The position numbers and the translations under genes were made by a program. The notes beneath the pieces were generated by a model. It searched no databases. It was not told the DNA's origin and was given only the letters and a program-made list of their open reading frames with translations. This document shows, piece after piece, positions 33,882 through 45,885 of a stretch of DNA of 64,000 nucleotides. The number at the start of each line of letters is the position of its first letter. Position 1 is the stretch's first letter. Source of the stretch: Diadophis punctatus similis (taxonomy: Eukaryota > Chordata > Lepidosauria > Squamata > Dipsadidae); assembly GCA_023053685.1 (NCBI GenBank), contig JALIGW010000005.1, positions 36,389,980 through 36,453,979 of the forward strand, read 5' to 3'.

Positions 33882-33946
33882 GTCCATCTGGTGTCCGAGC
33901 CTCCATATGTACAAGGTCAGGCTCCTTGTCCAAATCCGTGACAGAC
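33882..33946 (-). CDS. Candidate 65-bp internal exon of an unidentified host gene
   Basis: On the minus strand, a long pyrimidine tract (GCTTCTTTTTCTTTTCTCTCAG) is followed by 65 bp and the donor GTGAGT. The exon is markedly more GC-rich than its surroundings. In the only long open frame it reads SVTDLDKEPDLVHMEARTPD and G, an acidic, hydrophilic segment with balanced amino-acid composition. It begins with one base and ends with one base of split codons (acceptor phase 2, donor phase 1), so skipping it would shift the frame. I do not recognise the protein. It does not resemble any transposon motif here. Confidence 0.6.
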
Positions 33947-35690
33947 CTGAGAGAAAAGAAAAAGAAGCAAAAAAGAAACCAATCAATCTGTGCAGCAGAA
34001 TGCATAATGGCAGGCAAAGGTGAAGTTGGCTTGAGAAATGAAAAGGGGAGAAAAAAACACTGGCTTCTCATTTTAAACAGTCCAACCTAAATTTGGGATT
34101 GATTTAATGCATGCAAAAGAAAGCAACAAACATGGACCTAATAGTAGTTTAGTTTAAAAAGCGCATAGAATTGGCAGAGAATTTTTTTCATTTCATTTAA
34201 TTTTCTTTCAAGAATCTTGATGTACAATTTACATTCAAATCTCTGAAAATGTTTGTTAGTAAAGGGGAGGGAGAAGAACTAGTTGTTGAGTATAACATCT
34301 AGGGCTGGAATATGTATTGTAAATAATGCCCAGAAAGACTTTTTGTCTGCTTCACTTATGATACAGGATGACACAAAGCATGCTAATAAATTGGTCTTCA
34401 CATTTCATACTATGAGAATACTGCTCAGTGTAAACTTACCTGCCATGGTATTATTGTATCAGTGTTTGGGGGCAGACCAAGAAAAAGATACAGCAAGGAT
34501 TCTAAAAACTGCTATTTTATTATTGTAGTGTATAATAATAACAGAATCTTGAAAACCTGTCCAAATTTGTCTTTGTCCATCTTATACTACATGAGTTTCT
34601 TTCTCATGCTTGCTTCAGTCTTTGGATCATGCCATCCATTGTCCAATCCTTTCCTTAACACTTTGTCCATTCTTTTTCCAAGGTTAGCTTTACATTCTTT
34701 TATATCTTGACATCTGTTTTTTTATTTTATTCATTAATTAAATATTATCCCTTTCCCCCCACAAAGGATCAAGGTGACATACATAATATTTATTGTACAA
34801 CCACAAGTCTAAGAAGTAGGTTGGACTGAAAGAGAGTGACTTGCTTAACACAATCCACTGAGCTACAACAGCTGGTAATGCTTTTGACCCTGTGGTTCCT
34901 TGCTCATAATCCTTCTTTCTAAATGCTACTTGTACTGTCTCATATGAGCAATGGTTAAAGCTATATAGCTTGTTTCCCAACTCAGATTGAGAATGCTTGT
35001 TAACACACAGCCAAAAGTCCCCTGCATATCACCCCAGCAGGGGGAGACCAATCCCAATGAAAAAGCTATGTCTTAATCACCATTTCTGATGTATTAATTG
35101 AGCATTCTCAGCATATACAGTAGATGTGTAACAGAGCATGTGCAAACTGGGCATACTGGTATCACAAGTTAGTTTGGAAGAAAAACGAAGCTTTCATGTC
35201 CATATGTGTTTTTCCATCCCACCCCTGTATGGATAAAATGATAACTTCAGAAAACTTCCTCAAAATATTTCACTTTGTACATCATTGCTGCCTTATTTAG
35301 AAGCATGCATACACAACCCACACAGAGTATGAGTATTCTTTAATAATTCATAAAATTGATTCAAGAAGACAGATGTTTTGAATTTGTAATCCATCGTTAA
35401 CCAAATTCATAGATATGGAGGTGGCAGTTCATAATCCAATACTCTGATAATGTCAAGATTAATTAAAGGATTCCAAGATTGAATAAGTAGAGACTTAATG
35501 AACTATTATAATTAAGGAGGACATATGTGTTTCCAAATACTATAGAGCTTCTTTCAAATCAATTTGATTCCTGATGTTCCCTTATTACCAGTATGAGATG
35601 CTAGTAAAACATTTATGATAGGTTTGTTTATCTCTCTGGCATCAGATAAAAAGCCATGCAAAAACAGAAGGATATATTACTGGATGAGCC
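33947..35690. other. Gene-free stretch, possible intron
   Basis: AT-rich DNA. A phrase near 34740-34850 (CCCTTTCCCCCCACAAAGG, GGACTGAAAGAGAGTGACTT) resembles the 3' region of an old L2-type element. Nothing else recognised. Confidence 0.45.
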
Positions 35691-35699
35691 AAAACAGTT

Positions 35700-37010
35700 A
35701 GAATTAAGCCATAAACTTAACCCAGTCTTGGTTTTAGAAAACAAATAGCAATGTGCAATCAACAGATTTATTGGAAGCAAAGGAGATCTACAGAAAGCTG
35801 GATTTTATTAAATAGAAATATTTTGAAAAAAGCAATGTCAGAAAAATTACTGGCCTATCAACTGAATGCAGGATAAAAGTATTATTACTATATTTGGAGT
35901 GGAACAAAACATATTTCCACAATGAAAGAGATGATGTAGCAATTCATGAATTACTACTGTAGATTATATAGTAAGCATATAATAGATCCAGAAAAAAATG
36001 AAGATTATGGGAATATATATTTTTACCAATTTTAGAGATCAACATAGGGAAGCTTGTAGCCATCTTATTACTGAAGACAAGTCAAAAGAGATGATTAAAA
36101 ACTGAAATAGAACCCTGATAATATTTCTGCTATATAATGATGATTGATGATGATATTATCCGTTTAGTTATATCTGACTCTTGACAATTCTTTGGGCCAG
36201 GTCTCTCCATCTGATCTTCTGATCTTGCACTACTTCTTTGAGTTGTTCTATGTTGTTTGGCGGCCTCGTTTCCTTTTACCATTAACTCTTCACATCTTGG
36301 TCAAACTGTTAACATAGTAATGAATTAAATTCAGGAATGTAAAGAATTTCCTACATCTTGAAATGACTTTATCTCTTTGATTTATAAAGAAGGAAAAAGT
36401 TTGAGTTGTACAGAACTGTTTTGTTACATAGGTTATAAGTTGTTTTGCAGCAATATTTGAAAACAGAATGAAAAGTTAACTAAATGATACATCCTGATCA
36501 GACTAGATTTATTCAAAAAAGATTGTTACTGGCAAGATAAATGTTTAAAGTCGCCAAGATTTTTGTTTTTATTTTTATTGTATGCAGAAAAAGCTTTTGA
36601 TGATTTGGAAAGGCACTTCATAGTTGCAACCTTTTTAAAATAAAAAAGTAGGTTATAGCTCAAATTGTTTAGTGGGGTACATAGTACTTATAAAGAAAAA
36701 GCCAGGAGAACAGTATTTTCTAAAAATTGTAATAAAGCATTATACTGAACAGGGAAGGTTATAACTTTATTGAAGATTAGGGTTAACATTACATAAAGAT
36801 ATGGAATTCTATATGACAAAAATATAGGGATTAATTTATAAACAACTATCACTGAATTAGAAAACTAGAATAAGAGATATGTGGCTAGGAAGAATTGCAG
36901 TCATTGAAACAAATATTTTACTAAACATTTTACCAAAAGTCAATTTTCCTTTTTCAAATAACTAATGCATACAAAAAACTGTCAAGGTTGAACCACTTTT
37001 GAAACATTTA
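35700..37010 (+). pseudogene. Degenerate L1-like LINE reverse transcriptase
   Basis: Plus-strand fragments appear in L1 order. DQTRFIQKRLLLAR near 36498 resembles the DQTGFIKGRQ block; LYAEKAFDDLERHFIVATFL near 36580-36640 resembles motif A of L1 RT (LDAEKAFDRVEW); and MWLGRIAVIETNILLNILPK near 36880-36940 resembles the LGRIAxIKMNILPKILF block. Stops and indels are frequent. A foreign piece around 36130-36300 (ATATCTGACTCTTGACAATT, GGTCTCTCCATCTGATC) looks like another inserted squamate repeat. Confidence 0.7.
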
Positions 37011-37297
37011 GGTCTTATCGCTATTCAACTTGTCAAAAAACTGGGGGAAGGAAAAGGAGAAAGAATGCAGACATGGACAGTGAGAACCAAGAACCCACCA
37101 AGGCCACTAATGCAGGTGTCTGCCAGAAAAGTGAACAGTTCTCAAAAAAAAAAGGATGATTCATAATTGGACAATGTGACCAACTAGGGATGGGGAGAAA
37201 CTATTGTTTAACTATACATGAATTGCGTGGGAAAAAACAGAGTTGGTTTTCATTCTTCAGTACTGAAATGGTATCTCCAATAAAGTTGCAATAGCAC

Positions 37298-37527
37298 GTA
37301 GCAATAGCACTTAGACTTATATACTGCTTCATAGTGCTTTACAGCCCTCTCTAAGCGGTTTACAGAGTTCAGCCCCCAACAATCTGGGTCCTCATTTTAC
37401 CGACCTCAGAAGGATGGAAGGCTGAGTCAACCTTGAACCGGTGAGATTTGAACAGCTGAACTGCAGCTAGCAGTCAGCTGAAGTAGCCTGCAGTGCTGCA
37501 CTCTAACCACTGCACCACCTCGGCAAT
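37298..37527 (-). mobile_element. tRNA-derived SINE, near full length
   Basis: Reverse orientation. The tail (AGCAATAGCACTTAGACTTA, TGCTTTACAGCCCTCTC) is on the left and the tRNA-like head (GGTGCAGTGGTTAGAGTGCA, then a GTTCAAATCTCACCGG B-box-like block) is read from the right end on the minus strand. It is the most complete copy of this family in the window. Confidence 0.85.
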
Positions 37528-39127
37528 ACCTAGTACAATGGAAGGGGTACCGGATGTCAGAGGCAGAGTGGGTGAAAGAGCAGGATATTAACGCTGATAA
37601 GTTAGTGAGAGGTTTCCATGCAAAACACCCACAAAAACCAGGAGAGGGAGTGAAGGCTCAAGGAACATGAGTAATGATATTAATCTATGTTTGATATCTT
37701 TCCAGGTGTCCTCTTTTTCCCAGGGGGTCAGCATGTCAAGGTTGAACCATTGTATTAAGTAATTGGCATAAACAAGTCATGGTCCAGTTTTAACAAATCC
37801 AGACCCAGCCTTATTGGTAGACAAAGACAAAGTATTGCTATTTTCTAATTTCCTTGACAAGACAGGAAAATAGTTGTGGAATTTCTGCTCAGATACTAGG
37901 TATTTAATTGATATACAGATTGATTTGAGTCATGAGTGAAAAGACATGTTTGCTGTTAAATTGAATATTTTGGGGTTCCCCTTGAGGGTAATACATGCTT
38001 GTCTTTGTGTACTTGGCATTGTCACATAAATGGTCAGTCTTTAGAAAAATACATCCTGGTTTTATACAATTCTGAATAACTTATTTCACCATATAGGAAG
38101 TTTCCATACTGGCCGTCTTTACTTACTCTATAATCGTTTGATTGTACAATTTTCTGAATAAAATATATAAACAACCATAACAATTTCATTTTAGTTATCA
38201 CTTTTCAGTGATCCAGGTGGCAGAATATATCCCAAATATAAATTAAGAAATAGAAATATCTCATACTATAAAGGATTAAACATTTGAAAAAGCATTATTT
38301 GCATAGCCGTAAAAAAAAAGTTGGAAAGGAGGCTTATTTTGAAATGTAATTTGCAATGAAAACTATAGTTTACTTGGGGAATAAAGCAAAGAGTGCCTAG
38401 GAAAAAATCAGATAAGGTTGGGGGCAGTCCCAAATAAATAAATGGATAAAGAGATAAAGGAAGAAACTTAGGAAGGACTCACCCTAATTGTTCAGAGGGT
38501 CAAAAGTGGCAGCATGAAGTTTGTACCTTCAGGCATGCAAGAGTCTCTTAATATAGCCTTAAAAATAGAACTTAAGAATTTAAATTAACATTAGCTCATT
38601 TAGGCATATTTCCTGTCTAATTTACCCAGGCTAATGTGAGTTAAAGTTACTGGAGTAGAGTTATAGAGTAGATATAGAGTAAGTTTTATTTACTATTTGA
38701 TCAATGGTTCACAGTGGTTGAATACTGTGATTTAAAATAATATGGGACTATCCTTAAGAACGCACACACATGAAGTTGCACACACAGTAATTTTAGGAGA
38801 AAATTCAGAGCATTGGGAACTGTCAAGAAGAATGCATCCAGTACCTAGCAGTCAGTCAATCAGGACTCCTTAGCAATAGTTATTAATAAAATTCTTTCCC
38901 ATTAAAACTCAGCCTGGTGCCTATCATACATTAGCAAAGATGCACGATTTAAAGACATACAGAACTATCACTTAATCAGACAGGCAATTATGGTAGGAAA
39001 AATGAAAGATAAGCTAGAACACATGTTCATATATTAATAATATGAAAGAAAGCATTGCAAATAAAAGAAATCCCCAACATTGAAAATATAACCTATTCTC
39101 AATGAATATAGACATCAGGAATATATA
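37528..39127. other. Gene-free stretch
   Basis: AT-rich DNA with no supported gene or repeat. Confidence 0.5.
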
Positions 39128-40100
39128 CCGTATTTTTCGGAGTATAAGACGCACCTTTTTATCCCCAAAAAGAGGGTGAAAACTTGGGTGCGTCTTATAC
39201 ATCGAATGCAGCCCCACCCACCCACCCACCCTTTGGCCTCTATCTTCCAGCAATTTACCTGCTTGCAGGAAAGAGGGAAGAGCCTGTAAAGCCAAGCAAG
39301 TCAGTAGGAGTTTCCCGATGGACAGCTGATTAGGTTTGCCATGTGGGAAAATGAACGTGAAACTAACTACAAAGGCAAATAGCTGGGAGAGACAGGCAGA
39401 TTTTTATTTTTTGCTGAACTGGATGGAAGGGGGTAAGTGAATAACTATAAATGTCTGTAGAATGTTCAAATTATTAGACTTATTTTTTAAAGACTGCTTT
39501 ATTATTGTTCTAGAGCCAGGGGCAATTTTAAGACTTGTGGACTTCAACTCCCAGAATTCCGCAGCCAGCTTTGTTAGCTTTGCTGGCTGTGGAATTCTGG
39601 GAGTTGAAGTCCACAAGTCTTAAAGTTGCCAAGGTTGGAGATCCCTGTAAATCTAGACAACTTAACAAAATAAAGAAGCTTTTTAAAATAAATGCTTGCT
39701 CTGAAGAGGCCCAATGCTATTGTATCTTCTTTTAAATAGAGAATAATGTATACTTCCAGAAATTTTAATTAATTTTAACAGCTCTGTACAAGTATAGTAT
39801 GAAATGTAACAGTGTCCTGCTTAGTATTAGAGTTTAGTTACCTTGGAATAGATCTATTTAAATAATTGGGAAGAGTTAGTGTGACTACATTTAAGAAAAC
39901 TTTCTGGCATAATGTACATTTGCTATTGCTTTGCTATTTCTATGGGTCAGGCACACATGCACAGAAATACACAGCAAACAGTGTATATCATCTGCGCTGT
40001 TTGCTGTTTGCTGTTTGGCAAATTGCTTGGAGGCAGAGGCCTTTTTTCCTTGTTTTCCTCCCCCAAAACTACGGTGCATCTTATACTCCGAAAAATATGG
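39128..40100. mobile_element. TA-flanked DNA transposon derivative (CCGTATTTTTCGGAGTATAAG)
   Basis: The left end CCGTATTTTTCGGAGTATAA and right end TTATACTCCGAAAAATATGG are inverted repeats, followed inside by GACGCACCTT and its complement. Both flanks are TA-rich (TATATA), so the duplication is probably TA but cannot be fixed. The element holds a nested MITE at 39517-39651 and no transposase. A second copy is at 45015-45644. I cannot name the superfamily with certainty. Confidence 0.75.
39517..39651. mobile_element. Nested palindromic hAT-like MITE
   Basis: The arms AAGACTTGTGGACTTCAACT / AGTTGAAGTCCACAAGTCTT and CCCAGAATTCC / GGAATTCTGGG fold around a short centre. The ends read CAGGGGCAATTTT and GGAGATCCCTG. 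The flanks TCTAGAGC and TCTAGACA agree only partly, so the right edge is uncertain by a few bases. Same family as 56219-56338. Confidence 0.75.
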
Positions 40101-42225
40101 TATATAAACTTAAAAGACTGAAATTAAAATGGATTTGTGTCTTGCTATTTCATACTTTGTAGACATTTAGCAAAGCAGATATACAAAGTGAAGATCCCTT
40201 TTGGCAAAAAAAAAAGGCACAGCATGACCCTTGAACAAAACAAATATTGCTATTGTGAGCATTAAGGGTGGCATGTAAATGAATATTTAGCCTCAGAAAT
40301 TGTTGGCAAAAACAAAACAAAACAAAAATCTATAATTGCCTATGTGATTTATGAAGTAACTTCTACCAAATTAATCAAAGGCTTGGAATAGAAACCGCTT
40401 TTTGTTGGCAAATTTTTCCCACTTAATATGGTGTGAACAGAACTGTAAATAAAAGATTATTTTCCAGACAAGTAAATCACTCCTTCCCGCCATTTTCCCA
40501 GACACTTTTATCACAAACCTATAGTGCTCTGATCCTTAATGCCTCAACAACCAAAGAGTTCCAAAGGTAAAGAAATAAAATACAGATAGTTTGTGGTACT
40601 TTGTTTTTGAAATTCTCCCTCATCAGCTAAGAATTTTGCTAGGAAAGCTCATTTAACTTGTGGAGCTATTTAATTTACTTGTTGTGCTGAGTGCTCTTTT
40701 TTCTTTGAAATTTATCTTTTTATTTACTTTTAACTCTGTTCTAATTGTTCTGGTATTGTTTCTTGCAATACCCATGAAAGTCCCTGGATTTGACTCAAGT
40801 TTTTTTCAGTTCCACGTGCAGGAATGGTTGAGTTGAACTTAAGGCTTGGGTTAGTAATAGAATAATTCTCAATTTCAAATACTCTTAAAATAAAAATGAT
40901 TTTAGATATGCTACTGTGTTTTCAATGAACATTGGCTTGTTTTAATACAGACTTTATAAAACAACTGTACAATAGATTGATTAATCATCTGAATATATCA
41001 ACAAGCATAGGTAAATTGTACTAAAATAAAGCAAAGAGCTGTTTCTCAGAAAAATGGGAAATATTTTATGATCACTGAAGTAAATAATCATATTTACCTC
41101 TTAGCTAAATATTATTTGGGAGGGACAGAGTAACAAATCTAAGCCAATTTTATATTAACAGTAAGATCTGATAACCTGTGGAGAAGTCCATTTAAAATAC
41201 AATTGTGCTAAACCAATTTCACAAATGATTAAGGAAATCAAGAGAAAAGACTGAATTCAGCCTCAAGTAAAATCCACTTGGAATATATCTACAATCTGCA
41301 GAGAAATGAAAATGTACTGTGCATTTTCCAGATAATTAGGAGGGTTTTAGTGAGTTACATCCTCTTTCAGTTACATCTGTTGGAAGTAGAAGACAAATGA
41401 AGTAATTGTGGAATTATGTTACTTTATTTAAAAATAATGGGACTGTCTCATGGACTTTCTGGCACAGGTCATTTCTGCTCTGCATATCACAACACACAAA
41501 TAACAGTGGAAGTATCACACAAGTGTTCACTATTTTCCTACTTTTACCCTTAAAAGTGCCATTTTACTTTGGTTGATATATAAGTTCAAGCAAAAGTAAT
41601 ATTGTCAAGAAACTTCAAAATAATGCTTGGAATAGAAATTGCATAAGACAGTTTTCTAAGCAGAAATTGACAAAAAAAATGGAATTTTATTTTTGTTTAT
41701 ACAGTAATTACATATTATTTTATACTTACATCTATTCTGTATTATACTTGTACTGACAAATACAGATCATATATGAAAATCTTTTACCATGAAGCAGTTA
41801 TTAAGAGATGTCATGACTGTTTTTTTAAAAAATCACCATAATCCCAACACTCCCAGTTGCAGTCATTAAATGATCTTGTGGTTTGTTAAGCAGATGGGAT
41901 CCCAGGTAAGGAGTGGAAGGGGGCGGGGGCGAAGATCCTGGGAGGCTCTGCTCAAGATCTGGAAAATCCTCCTTGCTAAAATCCAAGCATAATTTTCAGC
42001 TTCTGAATGGAGAGACATGTGTGTATGGCCTGCGCTAAGTCTGGCCCTCCCCCACGCACAGATACCCATGCTCCTTTCTTTGCCCTGCTGTCTCTCTCTG
42101 AAGCTGAAAATCCTCCCTGTTGAAATCCAACTCCAAGAGATACTTACACATGGGCTTTCACCAATCCTCCAGGGCCTCCACCACTGACCTAAGGCATCTA
42201 GCTCTCCTTACCTTATCGCACTGGT
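40101..42225. other. Gene-free stretch
   Basis: AT-rich DNA. The block 40380-40560 lacks repeats and low-complexity sequence and may be unique DNA. Near 41960 and 42108 a 26-bp phrase (CTGGAAAATCCTCC..AAATCCAA) occurs twice in similar form. No gene seen. Confidence 0.45.
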
Positions 42226-42355
42226 AAGGTAAAATGAGTAAAATGAGGACCCAGATTGTTGGGGAAATATGCTGGCACTGTAAACCTCCCAGAGAGTGCT
42301 ATAAAACACTATGGGATGATATATAAGACTAAGCACTATTGCTATTGCTATTTTG
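42226..42355 (+). mobile_element. 5'-truncated tRNA-type SINE
   Basis: It has only the body and tail (GAGGACCCAGATTGTTGGGG, TATAAGACTAAGCACTATTG, then GCTATTGC repeats). The tRNA-like head is missing. Confidence 0.75.
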
Positions 42356-42704
42356 ACCTCTTCTCACCTCTGGGAGCTGGCTGAAAGATCTGCCTTCTGA
42401 AGAAGTTCAGCTCCCCTCTTTGTTTGGAAGGAAACTCCTCCAATGGGGAGGGAGTTCAAATCTTCAGGGTTTGAGCTCTTTTTCTGTACTCCTTCAAAGG
42501 TGTTCACCTCTCTGCCATGCCCAAAAGGGAATTCCTCTGGCAAAGTGCTGGAATGCAGAATCAGGATTTTAGCTTCATTTCTGCATCCTGCCAGAGGAGT
42601 TTAGAAACTCTCACAGCCAATCCCCAGAGATGGATTCCTCTCAATAGGTGTCTTGAAACCTTTCCTGCTATCTTTCCCATTGCTTTCTGGAGAAGCTGGT
42701 AAAG
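42356..42704. repeat. Short region with imperfect inverted repeat, unclassified
   Basis: CCTCTGGCAAAGTGCTGG / CATCCTGCCAGAGG with AATGCAGAA / TTCTGCAT (about 42534-42600) form an imperfect hairpin. The flanks look non-coding. No family assigned. Confidence 0.35.
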
Positions 42705-43292
42705 AAGATTGCAAATGGTGATCACATGATCATGGAACCCTGTCTGGAACCCGCACTGCATATTGGACATTAATACAATCAAGAAAGTCCAGAAATATTT
42801 CACAAGAAGAGCCTTCCACTCCTTTACTCGCACCAGAATACCTTATTCCACCAGACTTGAAATTTTGGGATTAGACAATTTAGAACTACGTCGCCTTCGA
42901 TCTGATCTAAGTTCATAAAATCATCTACCACAATGTCCTACCTGTCAACGACTACTTCAGCTTCAACCGCAACAATACATGAGCTCACAATAGATACAAA
43001 CTTAATGTAAACCACTCCAAACTCGACTGCAGAAAATACGACTTCAGCAACAGAGTGATCAATGCCTGGAATCCACTACCTGACTCTGTGTTTTTTTCCC
43101 CAAACCCCAAAAACTTTAACCTTAGACTGTCTACAGTCGACCTCACCCCATTCCTAAGAGATCTGAAAGGGGCATGCATAAGCGCACTATCGTGCCTACC
43201 ATCCCTTACTGTCCTATTTAACTCATTTATCTGTACTTATTTTGCTTAGGTTATGTTTATACAAATACCTGCTATCTTGTACATGTTTGACA
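42705..43292 (+). pseudogene. L2/CR1-group LINE ORF2 C-terminus and 3' end
   Basis: Plus-strand frames read FTRTRIPYSTRLEILGLDNL, ELRRLRSDLS, and NRVINAWNPLPDSVFFSPNP, the C-terminal block of L2/CR1-type RT proteins. The frame ends with FLRD, LKGACISALS and a stop. A short 3' UTR (ACATGTTTGACAAATAATAA) leads into the AAAT microsatellite. One frameshift and a TAA near 42918 interrupt the ORF. Related 3' ends, in reverse, lie at 16437-16655 and 52678-52960. Confidence 0.8.
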
Positions 43293-43297
43293 AATAA

Positions 43298-43360
<63 letters not shown>

Positions 43361-43457
43361 ATGAATGAATGAATGAATGAATGAATGAATGAATGAATAA
43401 ATGAATGAATGAATGAATGAATGAATGAATGAATGAATGAATGAATGAATGAATGAA

Positions 43458-43520
<63 letters not shown>

Positions 43521-43521
43521 A
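43293..43521. repeat. Compound (AAAT)n(GAAT)n(AAAT)n microsatellite
   Basis: About 17 AAAT units, then about 24 GAAT units with one AAAT-type interruption (near 43396), then about 16 AAAT units. It starts at the 3' tip of the LINE just upstream, so it grew from the LINE tail. Minus-strand ORFs full of FIYL and FIHS come from the repeat. Confidence 0.97.
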
Positions 43522-43539
43522 TGGGGCACTTGGCAATCT

Positions 43540-43725
43540 GTAAGTGTGTACAGGTTGCCAAGCAAACAGATCATAATCACGTGACTGCAGGAGTGGTGGT
43601 ATAACATTTTGGATAAGTGGAAATGTTTCACAGGCTATAAAGCACTTTTTATCAGGCCTCTGTAATTTTGGATTGTTGATAAATGAATAATTGTAAGTTG
43701 AGGGCTACAAGTTCAGCACTGGGAA
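43540..43725. repeat. Possible fragment of the AGGTAGTCCT squamate repeat
   Basis: GTTGCCAAGCAAACAGATCA, ATCACGTGACTGCAGG and TTGTAAGTTGAGGGCTACAA follow the order I recall for the far half of the repeat seen at 3773. Diverged. Confidence 0.45.
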
Positions 43726-44454
43726 AAAAGATTTTGGAATCTTGGGTAGTGCAAAATAATAATTATATTCTTACAGGATGACAAGAACTTTCCTATTGAT
43801 GGTGGTAAAAAAAAAGAATAATTTTTGTGTGCCACTTCTAGAAAAGAAATAACAGAAAAACCAAAGGATTTTTTGTGAAAGGGGAATTGTATTTTTTAAC
43901 AGCACATTATACTTGCAAAGCAGGCAAACACAACAGTGGATTTTTCAAAAGGTAAGTGCTTCAAGTGGATTTCTTTCTCTATTATATGCATGTTGTGTCC
44001 ACTACTCTGAATAAATGTATTAATGTATATTGGAGAAGTGACATGTCTAGACGGTTATGACGTTTCAATTCATGTATTGGTCCATTGTTTTGAAATTCTA
44101 TTTATGCTGAAGTGCAAGTAGAACAAATCTTATTTACAACAGACTAGGGAAGATAAAAAAGAGTTAAGAATCTAGAAATAAGTTTAATAAAGTTAATGTG
44201 AATCTTAACATTTAAAAAAATGTATTATATATATCAAAGCAGCCATCACACACTCTTTCTTCTTCCAATTTTCCCCACAACAACAACATATGAATTGGGC
44301 TGAAACAGAGTGACTGCTTAATAAAGAGTGACTTGCTTAACAAAGCTAAACAAGCACAGAAAAGGAAAGTGTCCAATTCCTTCCTTCTCCAGCGTGAAAA
44401 GGAAGCTTCCTAGACAATGTTGGACGAAGCAGGGGAAGAGAGAAGAAATGAGAT
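43726..44454. other. Gene-free stretch
   Basis: AT-rich DNA with no feature recognised. Confidence 0.5.
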
Positions 44455-45008
44455 ATAGGTATTTTTCATTTAGCAACCACAATTTAGACCAGCATCTTGT
44501 GTTCTTATTTTTCGTCTTCTAATTTGTTTAAGCAAACTCTGCTCTGCAAGGTAGGCAGGGGGAGAGGAAACAATTTCTGTAGGCAACCTCTTCCATGTCT
44601 AATTTACTTTTTTTCCCCTCTCCACCTTGCAGAGTGAAGAGATTGCAAAGGAAGAGATTACAAGAGAGTAAGCAAGAACACAATGGGGATACATCAGGCT
44701 GTTTGCATAGTGCCCTTGTGGATGCTGGTGGCATCACATTCCATTTGATGTGCATTCCCATTCTGTGCCTGCTTACTCTCTTGTAATCTCTTCCTCTCCA
44801 ATCTCTCCACCTTGAAAGGTAGGAAAAAGGAAAAAACAAACAGATCAAGCATAAGTTAAGCACAGGATGTGTACTGACTATAATGGCAACCATGTGACTG
44901 AAGAATACTGGGAAGGTAATAAATGTGGCCTATGTCATAAAGCTATTTGTAAGCATCATTATAACTTTGAATGGTTGCTGAATGATGCAGTCACTGAGGA
45001 CTACTATG
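44455..45008. repeat. Diverged copy of the AGGTAGTCCT repeat with inner inverted repeat
   Basis: The left edge has CATTTAGCAACCACAATTTA and the right edge CAGTCACTGAGGACTACTA, fitting both ends of the family. Inside, GAGATTACAAGAGAGTAAGC (near 44655) is inverted as GCTTACTCTCTTGTAATCTC (near 44768), with CTCTCCACCTTGCAGAG on the outside. The plus and minus ORFs here are not convincing genes. Confidence 0.5.
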
Positions 45009-45014
45009 CATTTA

Positions 45015-45644
45015 CCGTATTTTTCGGAGTATAAGACACACCGGAGTATAAGACGCACCTTAGTTTTTGGGGAGGAAAATAGGGGAAAACAATCTGCCTA
45101 CCAGGTATTCATCTGGCTAGCATCCTTAGTCTGGTCAGCTTCAGCACATTATTTTATCCCCTGGTTAGGACTTAAAAAAACCTTCTTCTGAGAGTAACAA
45201 TGAAAGAGCATGCAAGCCAGTAAGAGCTGGGAAGATCGTTAGCACCTGGTTAGGGCTAAAAAAAAAACTTATTCGGAGCAGCTGCAGCACATTATTTTAT
45301 CTCCTGGTTAGGACTTAAAAAAACCTTCTTCTGAGAGAATAACAATGAAAGAGCCTGCAAGCCAGTAAGAGCTAGGAAGATCATTAGCACCTGGTTAGGG
45401 CTAGAAAACAACTTCTTTGGAGCAAGTAGAGCAATGAAAAAAAAACCCTGCAAAGACTTAGGGCTGGAAAACATTCTTCTGAGAGAGTAACAATGAAAGA
45501 GCCTGCAAGCCGGTAAGAGCTGGGAAGATCTGTTAGCACCTAGTTAGGGCTGGAAAAAAGCTACATTCGAAGTATAAGATGCACCTGAATTTTCAGCCAC
45601 TTTTAGGGAGGAAAAAGGTGCGTCTTATACTCCGAAAAATACGG
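45015..45644. mobile_element. TA-flanked DNA transposon derivative, copy 2, with internal tandem repeats
   Basis: Ends CCGTATTTTTCGGAGTATAA and TTATACTCCGAAAAATACGG are perfect inverted repeats flanked by TA. A second GGAGTATAAGACGCACC follows the left end at once. Inside, a roughly 145-bp unit (CTTCTGAGAG..AACAATGAAAGAGC, CAAGCCAGTAAGAGCTGGGA) occurs three times, near 45183, 45328 and 45475. No transposase. Confidence 0.82.
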
Positions 45645-45885
45645 TATTTCAGAAATGTCCTCATTGTCCAGATTGCTTTTTCCTGCAAGTGGAGCAATTG
45701 CAGTATAGAGCACCAGAGTAGTAACTTTCCATAAATTTCTGAATGCAAATGATCATTTGGCATTTAGTGGCTCCAACTAGGCTGTTGGTTGACAGTGCAA
45801 AGGCCAAACAATATGTAATGTTTGTCACTGTGTAACTCCAGCTGAAAATATAAAACATCACTTGTTATAGAAGAAAAGAAGAGAT
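45645..45885. other. Gene-free spacer
   Basis: Short unique-looking DNA between the TA element and the DIRS copy. Confidence 0.5.

Noticed and set aside
43223..43631. Long minus-strand frames with FIYL/FIHS repeats
   Set aside because: They are translations of AAAT/GAAT tetramers, which lack stops on that strand.
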